The notes beneath the pieces were generated by a model. The model saw only the letters and a list, made by a program, of their open reading frames with translations. It ran no database searches and was not told the origin of the DNA. Below are positions 51,149 to 61,442 of a stretch of 64,000 nucleotides of DNA, one piece after another; position 1 is the stretch's first letter, and the number at the start of each line of letters is the position of its first letter. The position numbers and the translations under genes are program-made. The stretch spans positions 1-64,000 of the forward strand of contig NZ_JAAGNZ010000008.1 of NCBI RefSeq assembly GCF_010747415.1. The letters run 5' to 3'. This stretch comes from Spirosoma agri. GTDB taxonomy: Bacteria > Bacteroidota > Bacteroidia > Cytophagales > Spirosomataceae.

Positions 51149-54100
51149 TCAGGCGTTTTTCACCCGGCTGGTCACAAATTCGGTCGGCGTTTGCTGGTAG
51201 AATTCCTTGAACACCATGGTGAAATGAGAGGGTGAATTGAACCCAACCAAATCGGCGGTTTCAGACACGTTATTCCCAGATTCCAGCAATTCGGCTGCTT
51301 TTCGGAGTCGATGCTGGCGGATCAGATCGGCGGGCGAGAGTTGAATGAGATGCTGCACTTTGCGATACAGTGTCTTCCGGTTCATCGCCAGTTGATCGGC
51401 TAACCAATCAACACCAATCGAGGGATCATCCAGATGCTGTTCCAGCAGGGCATAAATCCGCAACAGAAACGGATCGGGCAACACTGAAGCCGAATCGACA
51501 GCAGGCGTAAGGGTACTACCCGGTAAGGCAAATTGCTGCCGATAATGCTCACCCAGTTTCTGCTGGCGTGACATCAGGTTACGCAGCCGCAAATGCAGTT
51601 CGTCCAGACTAAAGGGCTTGGCTAAATAGTCGTCGGCTCCCTGCTCTAGCCCGTCGATCCGACTCTGGGGAGCCGCTTTGGCCGTTAGCATCACCACCGC
51701 AATGTGGTTGGTATCGGTATGGCTTTTGAGTAAACGGGTGAGTTCGATGCCATCCAGGCGGGGCATCATCACATCGGTCAGCACAATATCGGGAAGCTCC
51801 GTTTGAACGAGTGCCCAGCCTGCCTCGCCATCGACTGCCTGAAGAACCTGATACGACGACGTCAACTCGCCCATCAAGAACTCCCGCAACTCCTCATTAT
51901 CTTCAACGATAAGAATGCATGGAAGCGACGTATTCTCAACCAGATGCGGAAGGCGAAGCGGGGGAGTAAACGGCATCCGTTGATTGATGGCCTCAGGCGT
52001 AGGAGTCTGCCTGCTGATCTTAGGAATGTTGACCGCTGCTGATACTGGGCCGACGGGCAGAATCAGCTGGAACGTAGTGCCTACTGTTAACTGACTTTCT
52101 ACCTTGATGGTCCCTCCCAGTAAGCTGATCAGTTCGTGAACCAATGCCAGCCCAATACCCGTACCCTCATAAGCGCGGGTGCTGGAGGTGTCGGCCTGAT
52201 AAAATCGGTCGAAAATATGGGGTAACGCTTCGGGAGAGATCCCAATGCCCGAATCGACCAGGTGAATCTCCACCGCAGTCATTGCACTACCAACCCAAAC
52301 GGGCATACCCGAAAGCGTTACCTGGTCACCCGAACCGCTAAATTTCAAAGCATTGGCTAATAGATTCGTGAGAATTTTTTCCCACTTGTCGGCATCGAAC
52401 ACGTACGCCTGAGCGGGTAAACTATCCATTTCACACGTGAGGGTTATCCCTTTCTGTTCCGCCATCCGCTGGAACACGCCTGCAATCGTGTGAATATACT
52501 CGGGTACGTTTCCCTGCATAAGCGAAACAGTCATGTAGTTACCCTCCAGTTTAGACAGATCCAGCAATTGATTGATCAGCCGCAGGAGCTGCTCAGCGTT
52601 GCGGTGAACCAGCGTCAGCATCGGTCGGTCGAAGCGGTTTTCCTGAAGCAATTTCTCTACCGGCGATAAAATCAGAGATAAGGGCGTGCGAAACTCGTGG
52701 GTGATGTTGGAAAAGAAGCGGGTTTTCAACTCATCAACGGCTTTACGTTGTTCAGCTTCCCGGCGATTAAGCACCAACTCCTGCCGTTGCCGGAGTCGAT
52801 TGGTATAAAACCGGATATACCCCCAGATGGCTCCTCCGGCCAGCAGTGCATACAAACCATACGCCCACCAGGTGGCCCACCAGGGTGGCGTAACAATCAC
52901 CTGAACCGACGCTATATTTTTAGTCCAGAACCCGCTGCTATTGGCGGCTTTTACCCGGAACGTATAGGTACCTGGAGCCAGACTGGTAAAGGTGGCAACG
53001 CGACGGTTTCCATTCTGCACCCAGGTTGGATTGACCCCAACCAGTTGATAGGCATACTGGTTTTGCCCCGGCTGCTCGTAGGCCAGAGCCGCGAAGCTAA
53101 TCGACAGCATCGTCTCGTCGTGTTCCAAGCGAATCACGTTGTCGGTGATTGACCGGGGTTTATCCATAACGGTTAGGTCGTTGATATAAACCGGAAACGG
53201 ACGGGTGTCATCCAGTATCTGGTTCGGGTTGAACTGAACGATACCGTTCTCGGTCCCAAAAATCAATTGGTTGGGCAGTTGAAAGACCGCATTATGTTTG
53301 AAGTCATTACTGGGCAAGCCATCCGAGACATCATAACTATGGATAGACCGGGTTATAGGGTCGACCCGGCAAAGACCCTCATTGGTGCTCAGCCAGAGCT
53401 TCCCAGTCCCGTCGCTGGTAATCCCGACGATACTCGTACCCGGTATGCCCTCCTCCCGGGTAATTACCGTAAACAGACCCGTTCGCCAGTCAAATCGGTT
53501 TAAACCGCCCAGATGCGTGCCAATCCAGATGATGCCGGCCTTGTCTTCGTGAATGGATAGCACCTCGTTGGTGGTCAGCTTTCCCTTACCTCCCGCCCTA
53601 TAGCGGGTAATCTGACCCGTTTTCGGATTCAGCCGACAGATGCCCAGCTGGTTGACCAAGATCCATACCTCCCCGAACTGGCTCACCATCAGCCCATAAA
53701 TGGCTTTATCGGGAATGCCGCCCGTATCACCGGGTTTGTATTTATAGTAGGTGTATTGATGCGTGTGCGTGTTGAACGAGGCCACGCCACCCTCCCCCCC
53801 GATCCAGAGATTATTAGTTGGTTTACCTTCCAGGTATTGAAGGCTCATAAATTGGGCTGGAATGTCGGCTGGATACCAGATATATTGACCGGATGCCTGA
53901 TCCAGGTGATAAAGCCCATCATTGGTACCAAACCAGAGCCCGTCCGCCCCGTCGGATAAGAAACTATTTACCTGATTCGTATGGGTTCCAATCCAGCCCA
54001 GCTTGTCCAGCAGTATACGATCCAGCTGTTGATTGGGGGCTAGTCGATACACCGTGGCTAAATTGCTAAACCAAAGCTGCCCCCGCTTATCCTTGAATAC

Positions 54101-55231
54101 GGCATTGGCCCGGTTCTCGGGCATAGTGGCCATGCGCTCATTGGGCTTTACCCGGTACACAGCAAATGGTTTGGTGTTGACCGCTTGGCGATCGATGCCA
54201 TTATCCGTTCCTACCCAGAGCATACCCGCCCGGTCATGGTAAACCGCCTGTGCATTGCTGCTGGCCAGACCCTTCGACAGGTTTGGATCGGTCTGGTAGG
54301 TAACAATTTTGTCCGTTATGGGATCAATGCCCTGTAGGCCGTTGGTTGTACCCACCCACACGATTCCCGACGAATCCCGATGGATTGTATTGCGCCAGAT
54401 ATAGGGATTCAGCTGCCCCCCCGGATTATACGGTTGGGGATTCCAGGGCTGGTGGCGCAGATCCAGTTTAAAAAGACTATAGCCCGCTGTGGCCGCGCCA
54501 ATCCAGAGCACGTCTTCCTGGTCGAGATAAAAGGATAGAAAAGAGGGTTGAGGGCCGCTCAAGCCCGGAATAGGCACCAATGTAAAGCGCCCGGTCGTTC
54601 GGTCAAGCAGGTATAGACCTTGATGGGAGGCTACCCAAAATCGATGCTGATTGTCTTCGAATACTGTTTTGATCGGCATTTCAGCTTTAGGCGAGGGATA
54701 CAGCCTGAAGTGATGTCGGGTCGGGTCGTAGCTGGCCAGGCCCGCAAAGGTCCCGATCCAGAGCAGGTTTTGGCGGTCTTTATAAATGGTAATCTGGTTG
54801 TTCCATTGATTGGCCCTTGCCGCCTGGATAGGATGTGGGGTAACCAGCCCGGTTTTCGTATTGATTTCGTGTAAACCGCCCCCTTCGGTAACCGCCCATA
54901 ATTGGTCCGTATCACCCTCACATACACTCGTAATGATACTGTTTCGAAAACTGTGTTCTGGCTGCCGGGGATTAGGCTGAAAGACAGTAAACGTAGCGCC
55001 GTCATACTTTGCCAAGCCCTCCTGGGTACCAAACCACATGTAGCCCTGCCGATCCTGAAGAATACAATTGATCGAATTGCTGGGAAGCCCGTCTTTGATG
55101 GATAGATGCTCAAATTGATTGGCGATGGGGTACTGCCGGAGCGTTGAATGGGCCCTACCCGGAGCAGGGTATGATTGGGCCAATGCCTGCACAAGTGGCA
55201 TGAGCAGGAAGGCAAGAAAGTAGGGGCGCAT
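51149..55231 (-). CDS. Hybrid two-component system regulator (sensor-kinase-receiver-AraC)
   Basis: One-protein signalling system of 1360 residues, typical of Bacteroidota. After a signal peptide (1-19) come two seven-bladed propeller halves made of Reg_prop repeats (about 35-690), with recurring blades such as GYMWFGTQEGLAKYDGATF and GIIWIGTHLGGLNRFD. A Y_Y_Y domain follows (about 695-765, YAYQLVGVNPTWVQNGNRR), a transmembrane helix (about 780-800), HisKA with NITHEFRTPLSLIL (His near 844), HATPase, a receiver with DIVLTDVMMP (Asp near 1151), and an AraC DNA-binding domain. Family members sense glycan breakdown products and induce polysaccharide-use genes, but no SusC/D pair or glycoside hydrolase is adjacent. 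The ThuA-domain gene upstream is the nearest sugar-linked gene. Confidence 0.95.
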   Translation of the reverse strand: MRPYFLAFLLMPLVQALAQSYPAPGRAHSTLRQYPIANQFEHLSIKDGLPSNSINCILQDRQGYMWFGTQEGLAKYDGATFTVFQPNPRQPEHSFRNSIITSVCEGDTDQLWAVTEGGGLHEINTKTGLVTPHPIQAARANQWNNQITIYKDRQNLLWIGTFAGLASYDPTRHHFRLYPSPKAEMPIKTVFEDNQHRFWVASHQGLYLLDRTTGRFTLVPIPGLSGPQPSFLSFYLDQEDVLWIGAATAGYSLFKLDLRHQPWNPQPYNPGGQLNPYIWRNTIHRDSSGIVWVGTTNGLQGIDPITDKIVTYQTDPNLSKGLASSNAQAVYHDRAGMLWVGTDNGIDRQAVNTKPFAVYRVKPNERMATMPENRANAVFKDKRGQLWFSNLATVYRLAPNQQLDRILLDKLGWIGTHTNQVNSFLSDGADGLWFGTNDGLYHLDQASGQYIWYPADIPAQFMSLQYLEGKPTNNLWIGGEGGVASFNTHTHQYTYYKYKPGDTGGIPDKAIYGLMVSQFGEVWILVNQLGICRLNPKTGQITRYRAGGKGKLTTNEVLSIHEDKAGIIWIGTHLGGLNRFDWRTGLFTVITREEGIPGTSIVGITSDGTGKLWLSTNEGLCRVDPITRSIHSYDVSDGLPSNDFKHNAVFQLPNQLIFGTENGIVQFNPNQILDDTRPFPVYINDLTVMDKPRSITDNVIRLEHDETMLSISFAALAYEQPGQNQYAYQLVGVNPTWVQNGNRRVATFTSLAPGTYTFRVKAANSSGFWTKNIASVQVIVTPPWWATWWAYGLYALLAGGAIWGYIRFYTNRLRQRQELVLNRREAEQRKAVDELKTRFFSNITHEFRTPLSLILSPVEKLLQENRFDRPMLTLVHRNAEQLLRLINQLLDLSKLEGNYMTVSLMQGNVPEYIHTIAGVFQRMAEQKGITLTCEMDSLPAQAYVFDADKWEKILTNLLANALKFSGSGDQVTLSGMPVWVGSAMTAVEIHLVDSGIGISPEALPHIFDRFYQADTSSTRAYEGTGIGLALVHELISLLGGTIKVESQLTVGTTFQLILPVGPVSAAVNIPKISRQTPTPEAINQRMPFTPPLRLPHLVENTSLPCILIVEDNEELREFLMGELTSSYQVLQAVDGEAGWALVQTELPDIVLTDVMMPRLDGIELTRLLKSHTDTNHIAVVMLTAKAAPQSRIDGLEQGADDYLAKPFSLDELHLRLRNLMSRQQKLGEHYRQQFALPGSTLTPAVDSASVLPDPFLLRIYALLEQHLDDPSIGVDWLADQLAMNRKTLYRKVQHLIQLSPADLIRQHRLRKAAELLESGNNVSETADLVGFNSPSHFTMVFKEFYQQTPTEFVTSRVKNA

Positions 55232-55751
55232 TCAAGAAGGAGGTTAAGCTTCCTTAAAAGTAAGTATATTTACTTGCAATCCACCCAAGAAGAAACTTGC
55301 TTAGTAAAAACTTCAAAAGCTATTTGACAGGTGGTTCTGCCAACCATTTTCTGAGCATAAAGTAACATCGAGTAAGTAAATTTCGCTAATCCAGTCCTCT
55401 ATCTACTTGTTGGGGTATTCGACCCTGACTCCCTCACGTTCAGACAAAGCATTAGATACCTGGCGTTTCAATTTCGATCAGAAAATGGCCCATCGCTGCT
55501 ATTTAATGAACGCACAATTACCTTGAGACCAATCAATTATTCGTATTTGCTGACTTGCTAAAATCGTCCACGAAAACGTCCCAATAAATGATTTTAGTAC
55601 AAGACAAAACGTAGAGTTTTTCCATTAAGGGCGATTGACCAATGGTGTCTTTGCATCCGTTCTAACTTGTAAAAACGGTTGTCAATAACTGCTCGTAACT
55701 TAAGCCCCGATACCGCGAGTTCAGTTACCAGCGACCTCCTATCAGTATCTA
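55232..55751. other. Intergenic stretch upstream of the hybrid regulator
   Basis: About 520 bp with no supported gene. AAGTAAGTATATTTACTT near 55260 is a short imperfect dyad just upstream of the hybrid regulator start and could be an operator. Confidence 0.4.
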
Positions 55752-56732
55752 TTACTTGACAAAGCGCCGTTTACTCGTGGCAGTGGGGGTAGGAAAATCC
55801 GGGGGAATGGGAATGTCGACTTTGCCGGTGGCAGCCCACTGAGCCCCCCGCAGCAGGCAAGTGATGAACCCAACGCACTCAACCGAATAATCCATATGAC
55901 CCAGAGGGGTATGAAAAATTCGCCCTTTCCCATAGTTGATCGTCATCAACATAGGTTCATGGCGATCGGTGCCTTTATTGTCTTTCGATGAGTACGCCGT
56001 GGCCAGCACACGCATGTGCTCGGCAGGCCCGCGCAGGCGGTCGTACAGTTCGTCTTTGGTGTGCATCCAGGTGAGCGGCATGCCTTTGGTAATGGGGTGG
56101 TTTGTCTGCCGAACCGTCAAGAGAATCTCCTGCTGCGCCCCGTGCGATCCGGCCAGCCCGGCCTGGGCGTCTCTAACTAGTTTTCCTTCATGGTTATAAT
56201 ATACATAGGGGCCGTCTTTTTCGGTACGATCGCCCCAGCCACCTAGGCCGATCATTTTGTTGTAGGCGGGCCAATGTGGAAACGAGTTGTCGGCCGCATG
56301 GATGACGACAAGACCACCCCCCTTTTTGATAAAGTGGTCAAAATCACGTTGCGTCTGATCGGACCAGGGGGCGGCATGCCAGCCAAAATTGCAGACGACC
56401 AAGTCGTAACTGGAGAAGTCGGGATGGAAGCTCGAGTCAGCTCGAGCGATGGGTAAGGCTTTGGTTGCCCGGACACTCGGAATTTTATAGTCGTCCATCA
56501 ACTCCTGGCCATTCCAGGTATAATACGAGCGCTGTACATCGACCGAAAACTTACCTGTTTCTTCCAGGTAACGCTTCATCATAAAGGTGATTTTGGGCCA
56601 TTGTTCGTGGGTATTCTGTCCATCGACGATGAGTGTGCGAATGATTGAATGCTTTCCTTTTTGGGGTGACTGAGCCAGAAGAGCATAGGCACTAAGGAGC
56701 ATCAGCAGTAGACTAGCGACTAGCGGTTTCAT
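55752..56732 (-). CDS. ThuA-domain secreted protein
   Basis: Protein of 326 residues starting at ATG 56732, which gives a signal peptide (MKPLVASLLLMLLSAYALLA). The rest is one ThuA-like class-I glutamine-amidotransferase-fold domain, with LIVDGQNTHEQWPKITFMMK, LVVCNFGWHAAPWSD, GGGLVVIHAADNSFPHWPAY and the typical C-terminal VTINYGKGRIFHTPLGH-like segment around residue 275. ThuA of rhizobia takes part in trehalose use; many Bacteroidota paralogues are exported and act on carbohydrates in unknown ways. It lies upstream of the hybrid regulator on the same strand, with a 520-bp gap, so separate transcription is likely. Confidence 0.88.
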   Translation of the reverse strand: MKPLVASLLLMLLSAYALLAQSPQKGKHSIIRTLIVDGQNTHEQWPKITFMMKRYLEETGKFSVDVQRSYYTWNGQELMDDYKIPSVRATKALPIARADSSFHPDFSSYDLVVCNFGWHAAPWSDQTQRDFDHFIKKGGGLVVIHAADNSFPHWPAYNKMIGLGGWGDRTEKDGPYVYYNHEGKLVRDAQAGLAGSHGAQQEILLTVRQTNHPITKGMPLTWMHTKDELYDRLRGPAEHMRVLATAYSSKDNKGTDRHEPMLMTINYGKGRIFHTPLGHMDYSVECVGFITCLLRGAQWAATGKVDIPIPPDFPTPTATSKRRFVK

Positions 56733-57022
56733 GAACGTTTCGTGGTTAAGGGAGTGGGGCATAACAGCGCCGGGACAGCCCCACGTTATACGCCCATTCA
56801 GGCGATAGTCTTAAAAACAAGTACGGGCTTGAATATACTTTAGTTTGGTGCTGGCTCTCCCTATCCTACGGCAGCAAATGACTTCATTCTCTCAACTCAG
56901 GTGGATGCCATCAGCGTTTATCTTCCAGATTCTATTTGATACCGCTTAAACCAGAAATTGCCTTGAAGAAGTGAGGAAAATAATTGGTCAAACAAAAGCT
57001 TCGATGAATACTGGATAAGACA

Positions 57023-58156
57023 TTACCGACTGACAAGCTGTGTTTTAACGGGTGCCCGGTCGGCGAGGTCTTCGCTGGCCGTTTTCAGGATAACGTCACC
57101 CGCCTTTAGATCACCAAATATTTGCATTTGACCCGCCGAATCGTCGCCTTTCTGGACACTCACCCGAACGGCTTTACCAGCCACCACTTTCTGAACAAAT
57201 GTCTGATCCAGCGTACTGATGACAGCGGATTTGGGTACGTACAAGCTCCCCTCACGGGAGGAGCTTACGGGCAAACGAACCGAAGCAAACATACCGGGTT
57301 TTAACTTACCGCCTTTATTCTGAAAATCGATTTCGACCAGTTCCGAACGGGTTTCGGGCCGCACGCTGTTGGCGATGCGATTGATCCGTCCCGTAAAGGT
57401 TTGATTCGGAAAGCTACGAACCGAAAATTGAACCGGATTGCCCCGGCGAATATCACCCAGGTACGCTTCTGGAACCGCGATGCGCAGGCGTAGCCGGTCG
57501 AGTTGTTTGATTTTCAGCATGGGGACGCCGTTCTGCCCGCCCGGCCCGACAAAAGCACCCGGCGACAGGCGACGGTCGGTAATAACACCCGTGAAGGGAG
57601 CCGTAATTTTGAGATAACTCACCAGTTGCTGCACCGAACTATAATGGGCATTAGCCGCCACGACGCCCAGACTATCCGATATGGCTTTGGTTCGGGCCGT
57701 TTCCAGATCGACGGGCGAAATGGCTCCTAATGTGCGGCTGGTCCGCAGTACGCGCAGAAAAATGCCTTTACTGGCTCCGTAAACGGCTTCAGCGGCTTTC
57801 ACTTTCGAATACGCTTCGGTCAGGTTGGCCGTCAGTTCGGGGGCTTCCAGCTCGGCCAGGACCTGCCCTTTCCTGACTTGATCACCAATATCGACGTGCA
57901 GCGCTTTGACGTAGCTACTAACGCGAGGGTACAGGTCCGTTTCGTAATAGCTTTCCAGCTCACCCGGCAGGTTTAGCTCCGATGCGGGCCGGGAAGCCGC
58001 CACCCGAATGGCTTCGTACCGAATTTCTTCCTCAACGGGCGCTTCGTCCATCCGGCTTTTTTCGGCGGATGAGTTACCGCACTGGCTCAACAGAAATCCC
58101 ATACCGGTAATAAGCGCTACGTGCAAACCAAGGCGGAGAACAGAATATAGATGCAT
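57023..58156 (-). CDS. RND efflux adaptor lipoprotein
   Basis: Membrane-fusion protein of 377 residues. The start at 58156 gives a lipoprotein signal (lipobox LSQC, near residue 26) and avoids overlap with the permease gene. Motifs are lipoyl halves (YPRVSSYVKALHVDIGDQVR and LKITAPFTGVITDRRLSPG), coiled coil, and barrel segment VQFSVRSFPNQTFTGRINRI. It is the last gene of an operon kinase-TolC-permease-adaptor on the minus strand and is 16 bp after the permease stop. This order, with the adaptor last, differs from the pump at 23972-29834. Confidence 0.92.
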   Translation of the reverse strand: MHLYSVLRLGLHVALITGMGFLLSQCGNSSAEKSRMDEAPVEEEIRYEAIRVAASRPASELNLPGELESYYETDLYPRVSSYVKALHVDIGDQVRKGQVLAELEAPELTANLTEAYSKVKAAEAVYGASKGIFLRVLRTSRTLGAISPVDLETARTKAISDSLGVVAANAHYSSVQQLVSYLKITAPFTGVITDRRLSPGAFVGPGGQNGVPMLKIKQLDRLRLRIAVPEAYLGDIRRGNPVQFSVRSFPNQTFTGRINRIANSVRPETRSELVEIDFQNKGGKLKPGMFASVRLPVSSSREGSLYVPKSAVISTLDQTFVQKVVAGKAVRVSVQKGDDSAGQMQIFGDLKAGDVILKTASEDLADRAPVKTQLVSR

Positions 58157-58172
58157 AATTTTGATCGGCTGG

Positions 58173-61100
58173 TTAGTAGGTAAGTGTGGTTTCGGTCGAC
58201 TCAGCAGGTACTCTGGAATTACCATCGTAGACTGTACTGGTCGGATCATCCGGGTCAAGGGAGGGCGAATCGAACGCTGTTTTACGTTGTATGGCCGCAA
58301 AAACGACGGGTAGAATCAGCAGAGCCGCAATCGTCGAAAAAAACAGACCCCCAATCACGGCCCGACCCAGCGGAGCGGTTTGTTCGCCGGACTCACCCAG
58401 CCCACTGGCCATCGGAATCATCCCGGCAATCATGGCCAGGGCAGTCATTAAAATCGGTCTTAGCCGGGCGGCCCCCGCCACCCGCGCAGCCGCCCGGGCA
58501 TCCCGGTACCGTAGCCGCAGGGATTCGGCGTTGGTCACCAGCAACAACGCATTCGCCACCGACACGCCCACTGACATGATAATGCCCATGTAGGATTGCA
58601 GATTCAGCGTCTGACCCGTTACTAAAAGCAGCGTGAGTGAGCCCGCCAGCACGGCCGGAATGCTAACCAGCACGACGCTGGCCACTTTAAAAGATTGATA
58701 GTTGGCCGCCAGCAACAGAAAGATTACGACAATGGCCAGCCCTAGTCCGAATTGCAGGCTGCTGAGTGTTTCCTGAAGCAGTTGCGCCAATCCCCGTAAT
58801 TCAACCACGGAGCCTTTCGGTGGATCGCCAGCCGCTGCGATTGCCGCCTGTACATCCCGCGTGGCCGTGCCTAAATCCTGGTTATTGATGTTGGCCGATA
58901 CGGTAATGATCCGCCGGGGACCAATGCGGTCGTATTGACCCGGCACGGTCGTGGGCGTAATCGTCGCTACGTCGCCAAGGGTGGGCCGCATTTGCCCTTT
59001 TACCAGGGGAATAGCCTGAATATCAGCCACCGATTTCATCTGATCCTGCTCTAACTGAATTTGCACCTGATAGGCAAATCCTTTCGATTGATCGAGCCAT
59101 AGATTTTTCGCGGTGAAACGGCTGGACGACGTCGCGGCCACCAGCGATTTGGAAATCTCATCGGTACTCAGACCCAGTTGAGCGGCCCGCTCGCGGTCCA
59201 CCTGAATCTTTACCGTCGGATAACTAAGCGGCTGGTTGATGCGCAGATCACGCAGGTACGGAATCTCGTGCAAACGGGCCAGCAATTTATTGGCGTAGTG
59301 CTGACCTTCTGTAAGGTCTTTGCCGCCCACCAATACTTCGATGGGCGTTTGGGCCCCCTGACTCATAATCTTATCGGTCAAATCGATGGGTTCAAACGAC
59401 AACTGGACGTTGGGCATCTGCTGACGAACCCGCTGACGGATCTGTTCTTTCAGCGCGTCCATCGACTCGACCGGATACTCCTCCGAGAGATTAATTTGCA
59501 GAACGGCTTCGTGCGGCCCGGAGTTGAATACATACAGCGCACTGGTGCCGTAACTGGAGGGCGTCATCCCCACAAAGGCCGATGAAATAGACACATTTTT
59601 GGCTCCCACAATCGCATCAATCTGCTTAATCACCCGCTTGGTCAGCTCTTCCGTCCGTTCGATGCGTAGACCCTGTGGCCCCACGATCCGCAGCTGAAAC
59701 TGGTGCGCGTGAGTTTGCCGGGGCATCATATCCTGGCCAATCTGGGTGAAGCCGACGCCGATCATGAGCGCACAAACCAATACATAAACGCTGATGACCA
59801 ACGTTCGATGGCCCATCAATCTATCTAGCAACCGTAGATAGCCTAGCTTGAAGCGCTCAAAACCGGTTATTTTTTCGGGATGCTTTTCTTCGTATATTTC
59901 TTGCTGGGTTTCGGGCTGATGATTCAGATCGGGCAGGATGCTTAGCTCGTGTAGGCTGGCGTGTTGGTGGTTTTTGAGCCACCAGTTAGCCACTACCGGC
60001 ACAAACACTTGCGAGAGTACATAGGAGACAATGATCGAAAAGCCAACCGATAGTGAGAGCGGTAGGAACATGCCCCGAGGTACGCCCGTCATCAGAAAAG
60101 CCGGGGCGAAAACGGCCAGAATACAGAGCGTAATGAGCAGCAGTGGAAACGACATTTCCTGACAGGCATCCAGAATAGCGCGGGCTTTGGGTTTTCCCAT
60201 CTCCAGGTGCTGGTGAATGTTTTCAATCACCACCGTTGCCTGATCGACCAGAATGCCGATGGCCAGCGCCAGACCCGACAGGGTCATAATATTGATAGTC
60301 TGTCCCGTCAAGTTGAGCAGCAAAATAGCGCTCAGAATCGACACCGGAATCGTCAGAATAACAATCAGCGAACTGCGCCAGTCGCCCAGAAACAGCAGCA
60401 CCATCAGGCCCGTCAAGATAGCGCCTAATCCTCCCTCAACGGCCAGACTATGCACGGCCTGCGTGACGTAGACCGACTGGTCAAATTCGTAGGTGAGCTG
60501 CACATCATCGGGCAGTAACGCTTTCATTTCGGTGAGTTTGGCTTTCAGCGCGCTCACAACGCTCATCGTAGAGGCATCGGCGCTTTTAGTGACCGGAATA
60601 TAAACCGACCGTTTGCCGTTGACCAGCGCGTAGCCTACGGGTATGTCGGTGGCGTCTTCTATTGTTGCGACATCCCGCAGAAACACGGTTGGCCCAACCC
60701 CTTTCCGTAAGGGAATGTTCATAAACTCCCCTACTTTGTCGAGTACCGTATTACTGGGCGTCATGACGGTATAATCGCCCATCTGAACGCTACCCGCAGG
60801 AGAAATCTGGTTGTTTTTGACCACCGACTGCACAATTTCGTCAGGGGTCAACTCATAGCTGCGCATCCGTTCGGGATCGACTTTCACCACCACGGTTCGT
60901 TCGTTACCCCCGAATGGCGGAGGAGCGGATGCGCCTGGAATCTGTGAAAACAGGGGGCGAATACGGGTCGAGGCCAGATCCTGCATCTCGCCCAGCGATG
61001 CCCGGCGGCTGCTGAACACTAATTGGCCTACGGGCAGGCTCGACGCGTCGAATCGCACAACCGTGGGCGGCACGGTGCCGGGCGGCAGGTAGTTCATCAC

Positions 61101-61436
61101 CCGACTCACCTGATTGGCTACTTCGCCCGATACCTGGGCCATATTAACGTCTTCGTAAAACGTACATTTCACTAGACACAGGCCCTGAATATTTTTCACC
61201 TCCACCGCTTTAATGCCCGATACGTAGAGCAACTGATTCTGGTACCGAGTCGCAATAAATCCCTCCATCTGAGCGGGGGTCATACCCCCGTAGGGCTGGG
61301 CAATGTAAATCGTGGGCAGGTTAAGCCGGGGAAAAATATCGACCGGAACCTGGAGCAGAGCCAGCACCGCAAACAGCACAACACCCGCCAGTGCGACGAT
61401 CACCGTAATAGGTTTGGTTAAGGCAGCTTTGATCAT
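58173..61436 (-). CDS. RND efflux permease with altered proton-relay motif
   Basis: Inner-membrane RND pump of 1087 residues. It has QVPVDIFPRLNLPTIYIAQP at the start, typical porter and docking domains, and the TM2-6 block with GDWRSSLIVILTIPVSILS. The TM4 motif is GILVDQATVVIENI: the first relay Asp is kept and the second is replaced by Gln. TM10 has VSVANALLLVTNAESLRLR, with no Lys in the AcrB position (NALLLV in place of KNAILI). It thus belongs to a divergent RND group, rather than to classical HAE1 or metal pumps. It is flanked by TolC (6 bp upstream) and the adaptor (16 bp downstream), forming a complete pump. Substrate unknown. Confidence 0.93.
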   Translation of the reverse strand: MIKAALTKPITVIVALAGVVLFAVLALLQVPVDIFPRLNLPTIYIAQPYGGMTPAQMEGFIATRYQNQLLYVSGIKAVEVKNIQGLCLVKCTFYEDVNMAQVSGEVANQVSRVMNYLPPGTVPPTVVRFDASSLPVGQLVFSSRRASLGEMQDLASTRIRPLFSQIPGASAPPPFGGNERTVVVKVDPERMRSYELTPDEIVQSVVKNNQISPAGSVQMGDYTVMTPSNTVLDKVGEFMNIPLRKGVGPTVFLRDVATIEDATDIPVGYALVNGKRSVYIPVTKSADASTMSVVSALKAKLTEMKALLPDDVQLTYEFDQSVYVTQAVHSLAVEGGLGAILTGLMVLLFLGDWRSSLIVILTIPVSILSAILLLNLTGQTINIMTLSGLALAIGILVDQATVVIENIHQHLEMGKPKARAILDACQEMSFPLLLITLCILAVFAPAFLMTGVPRGMFLPLSLSVGFSIIVSYVLSQVFVPVVANWWLKNHQHASLHELSILPDLNHQPETQQEIYEEKHPEKITGFERFKLGYLRLLDRLMGHRTLVISVYVLVCALMIGVGFTQIGQDMMPRQTHAHQFQLRIVGPQGLRIERTEELTKRVIKQIDAIVGAKNVSISSAFVGMTPSSYGTSALYVFNSGPHEAVLQINLSEEYPVESMDALKEQIRQRVRQQMPNVQLSFEPIDLTDKIMSQGAQTPIEVLVGGKDLTEGQHYANKLLARLHEIPYLRDLRINQPLSYPTVKIQVDRERAAQLGLSTDEISKSLVAATSSSRFTAKNLWLDQSKGFAYQVQIQLEQDQMKSVADIQAIPLVKGQMRPTLGDVATITPTTVPGQYDRIGPRRIITVSANINNQDLGTATRDVQAAIAAAGDPPKGSVVELRGLAQLLQETLSSLQFGLGLAIVVIFLLLAANYQSFKVASVVLVSIPAVLAGSLTLLLVTGQTLNLQSYMGIIMSVGVSVANALLLVTNAESLRLRYRDARAAARVAGAARLRPILMTALAMIAGMIPMASGLGESGEQTAPLGRAVIGGLFFSTIAALLILPVVFAAIQRKTAFDSPSLDPDDPTSTVYDGNSRVPAESTETTLTY

Positions 61437-61442
61437 GATCGT

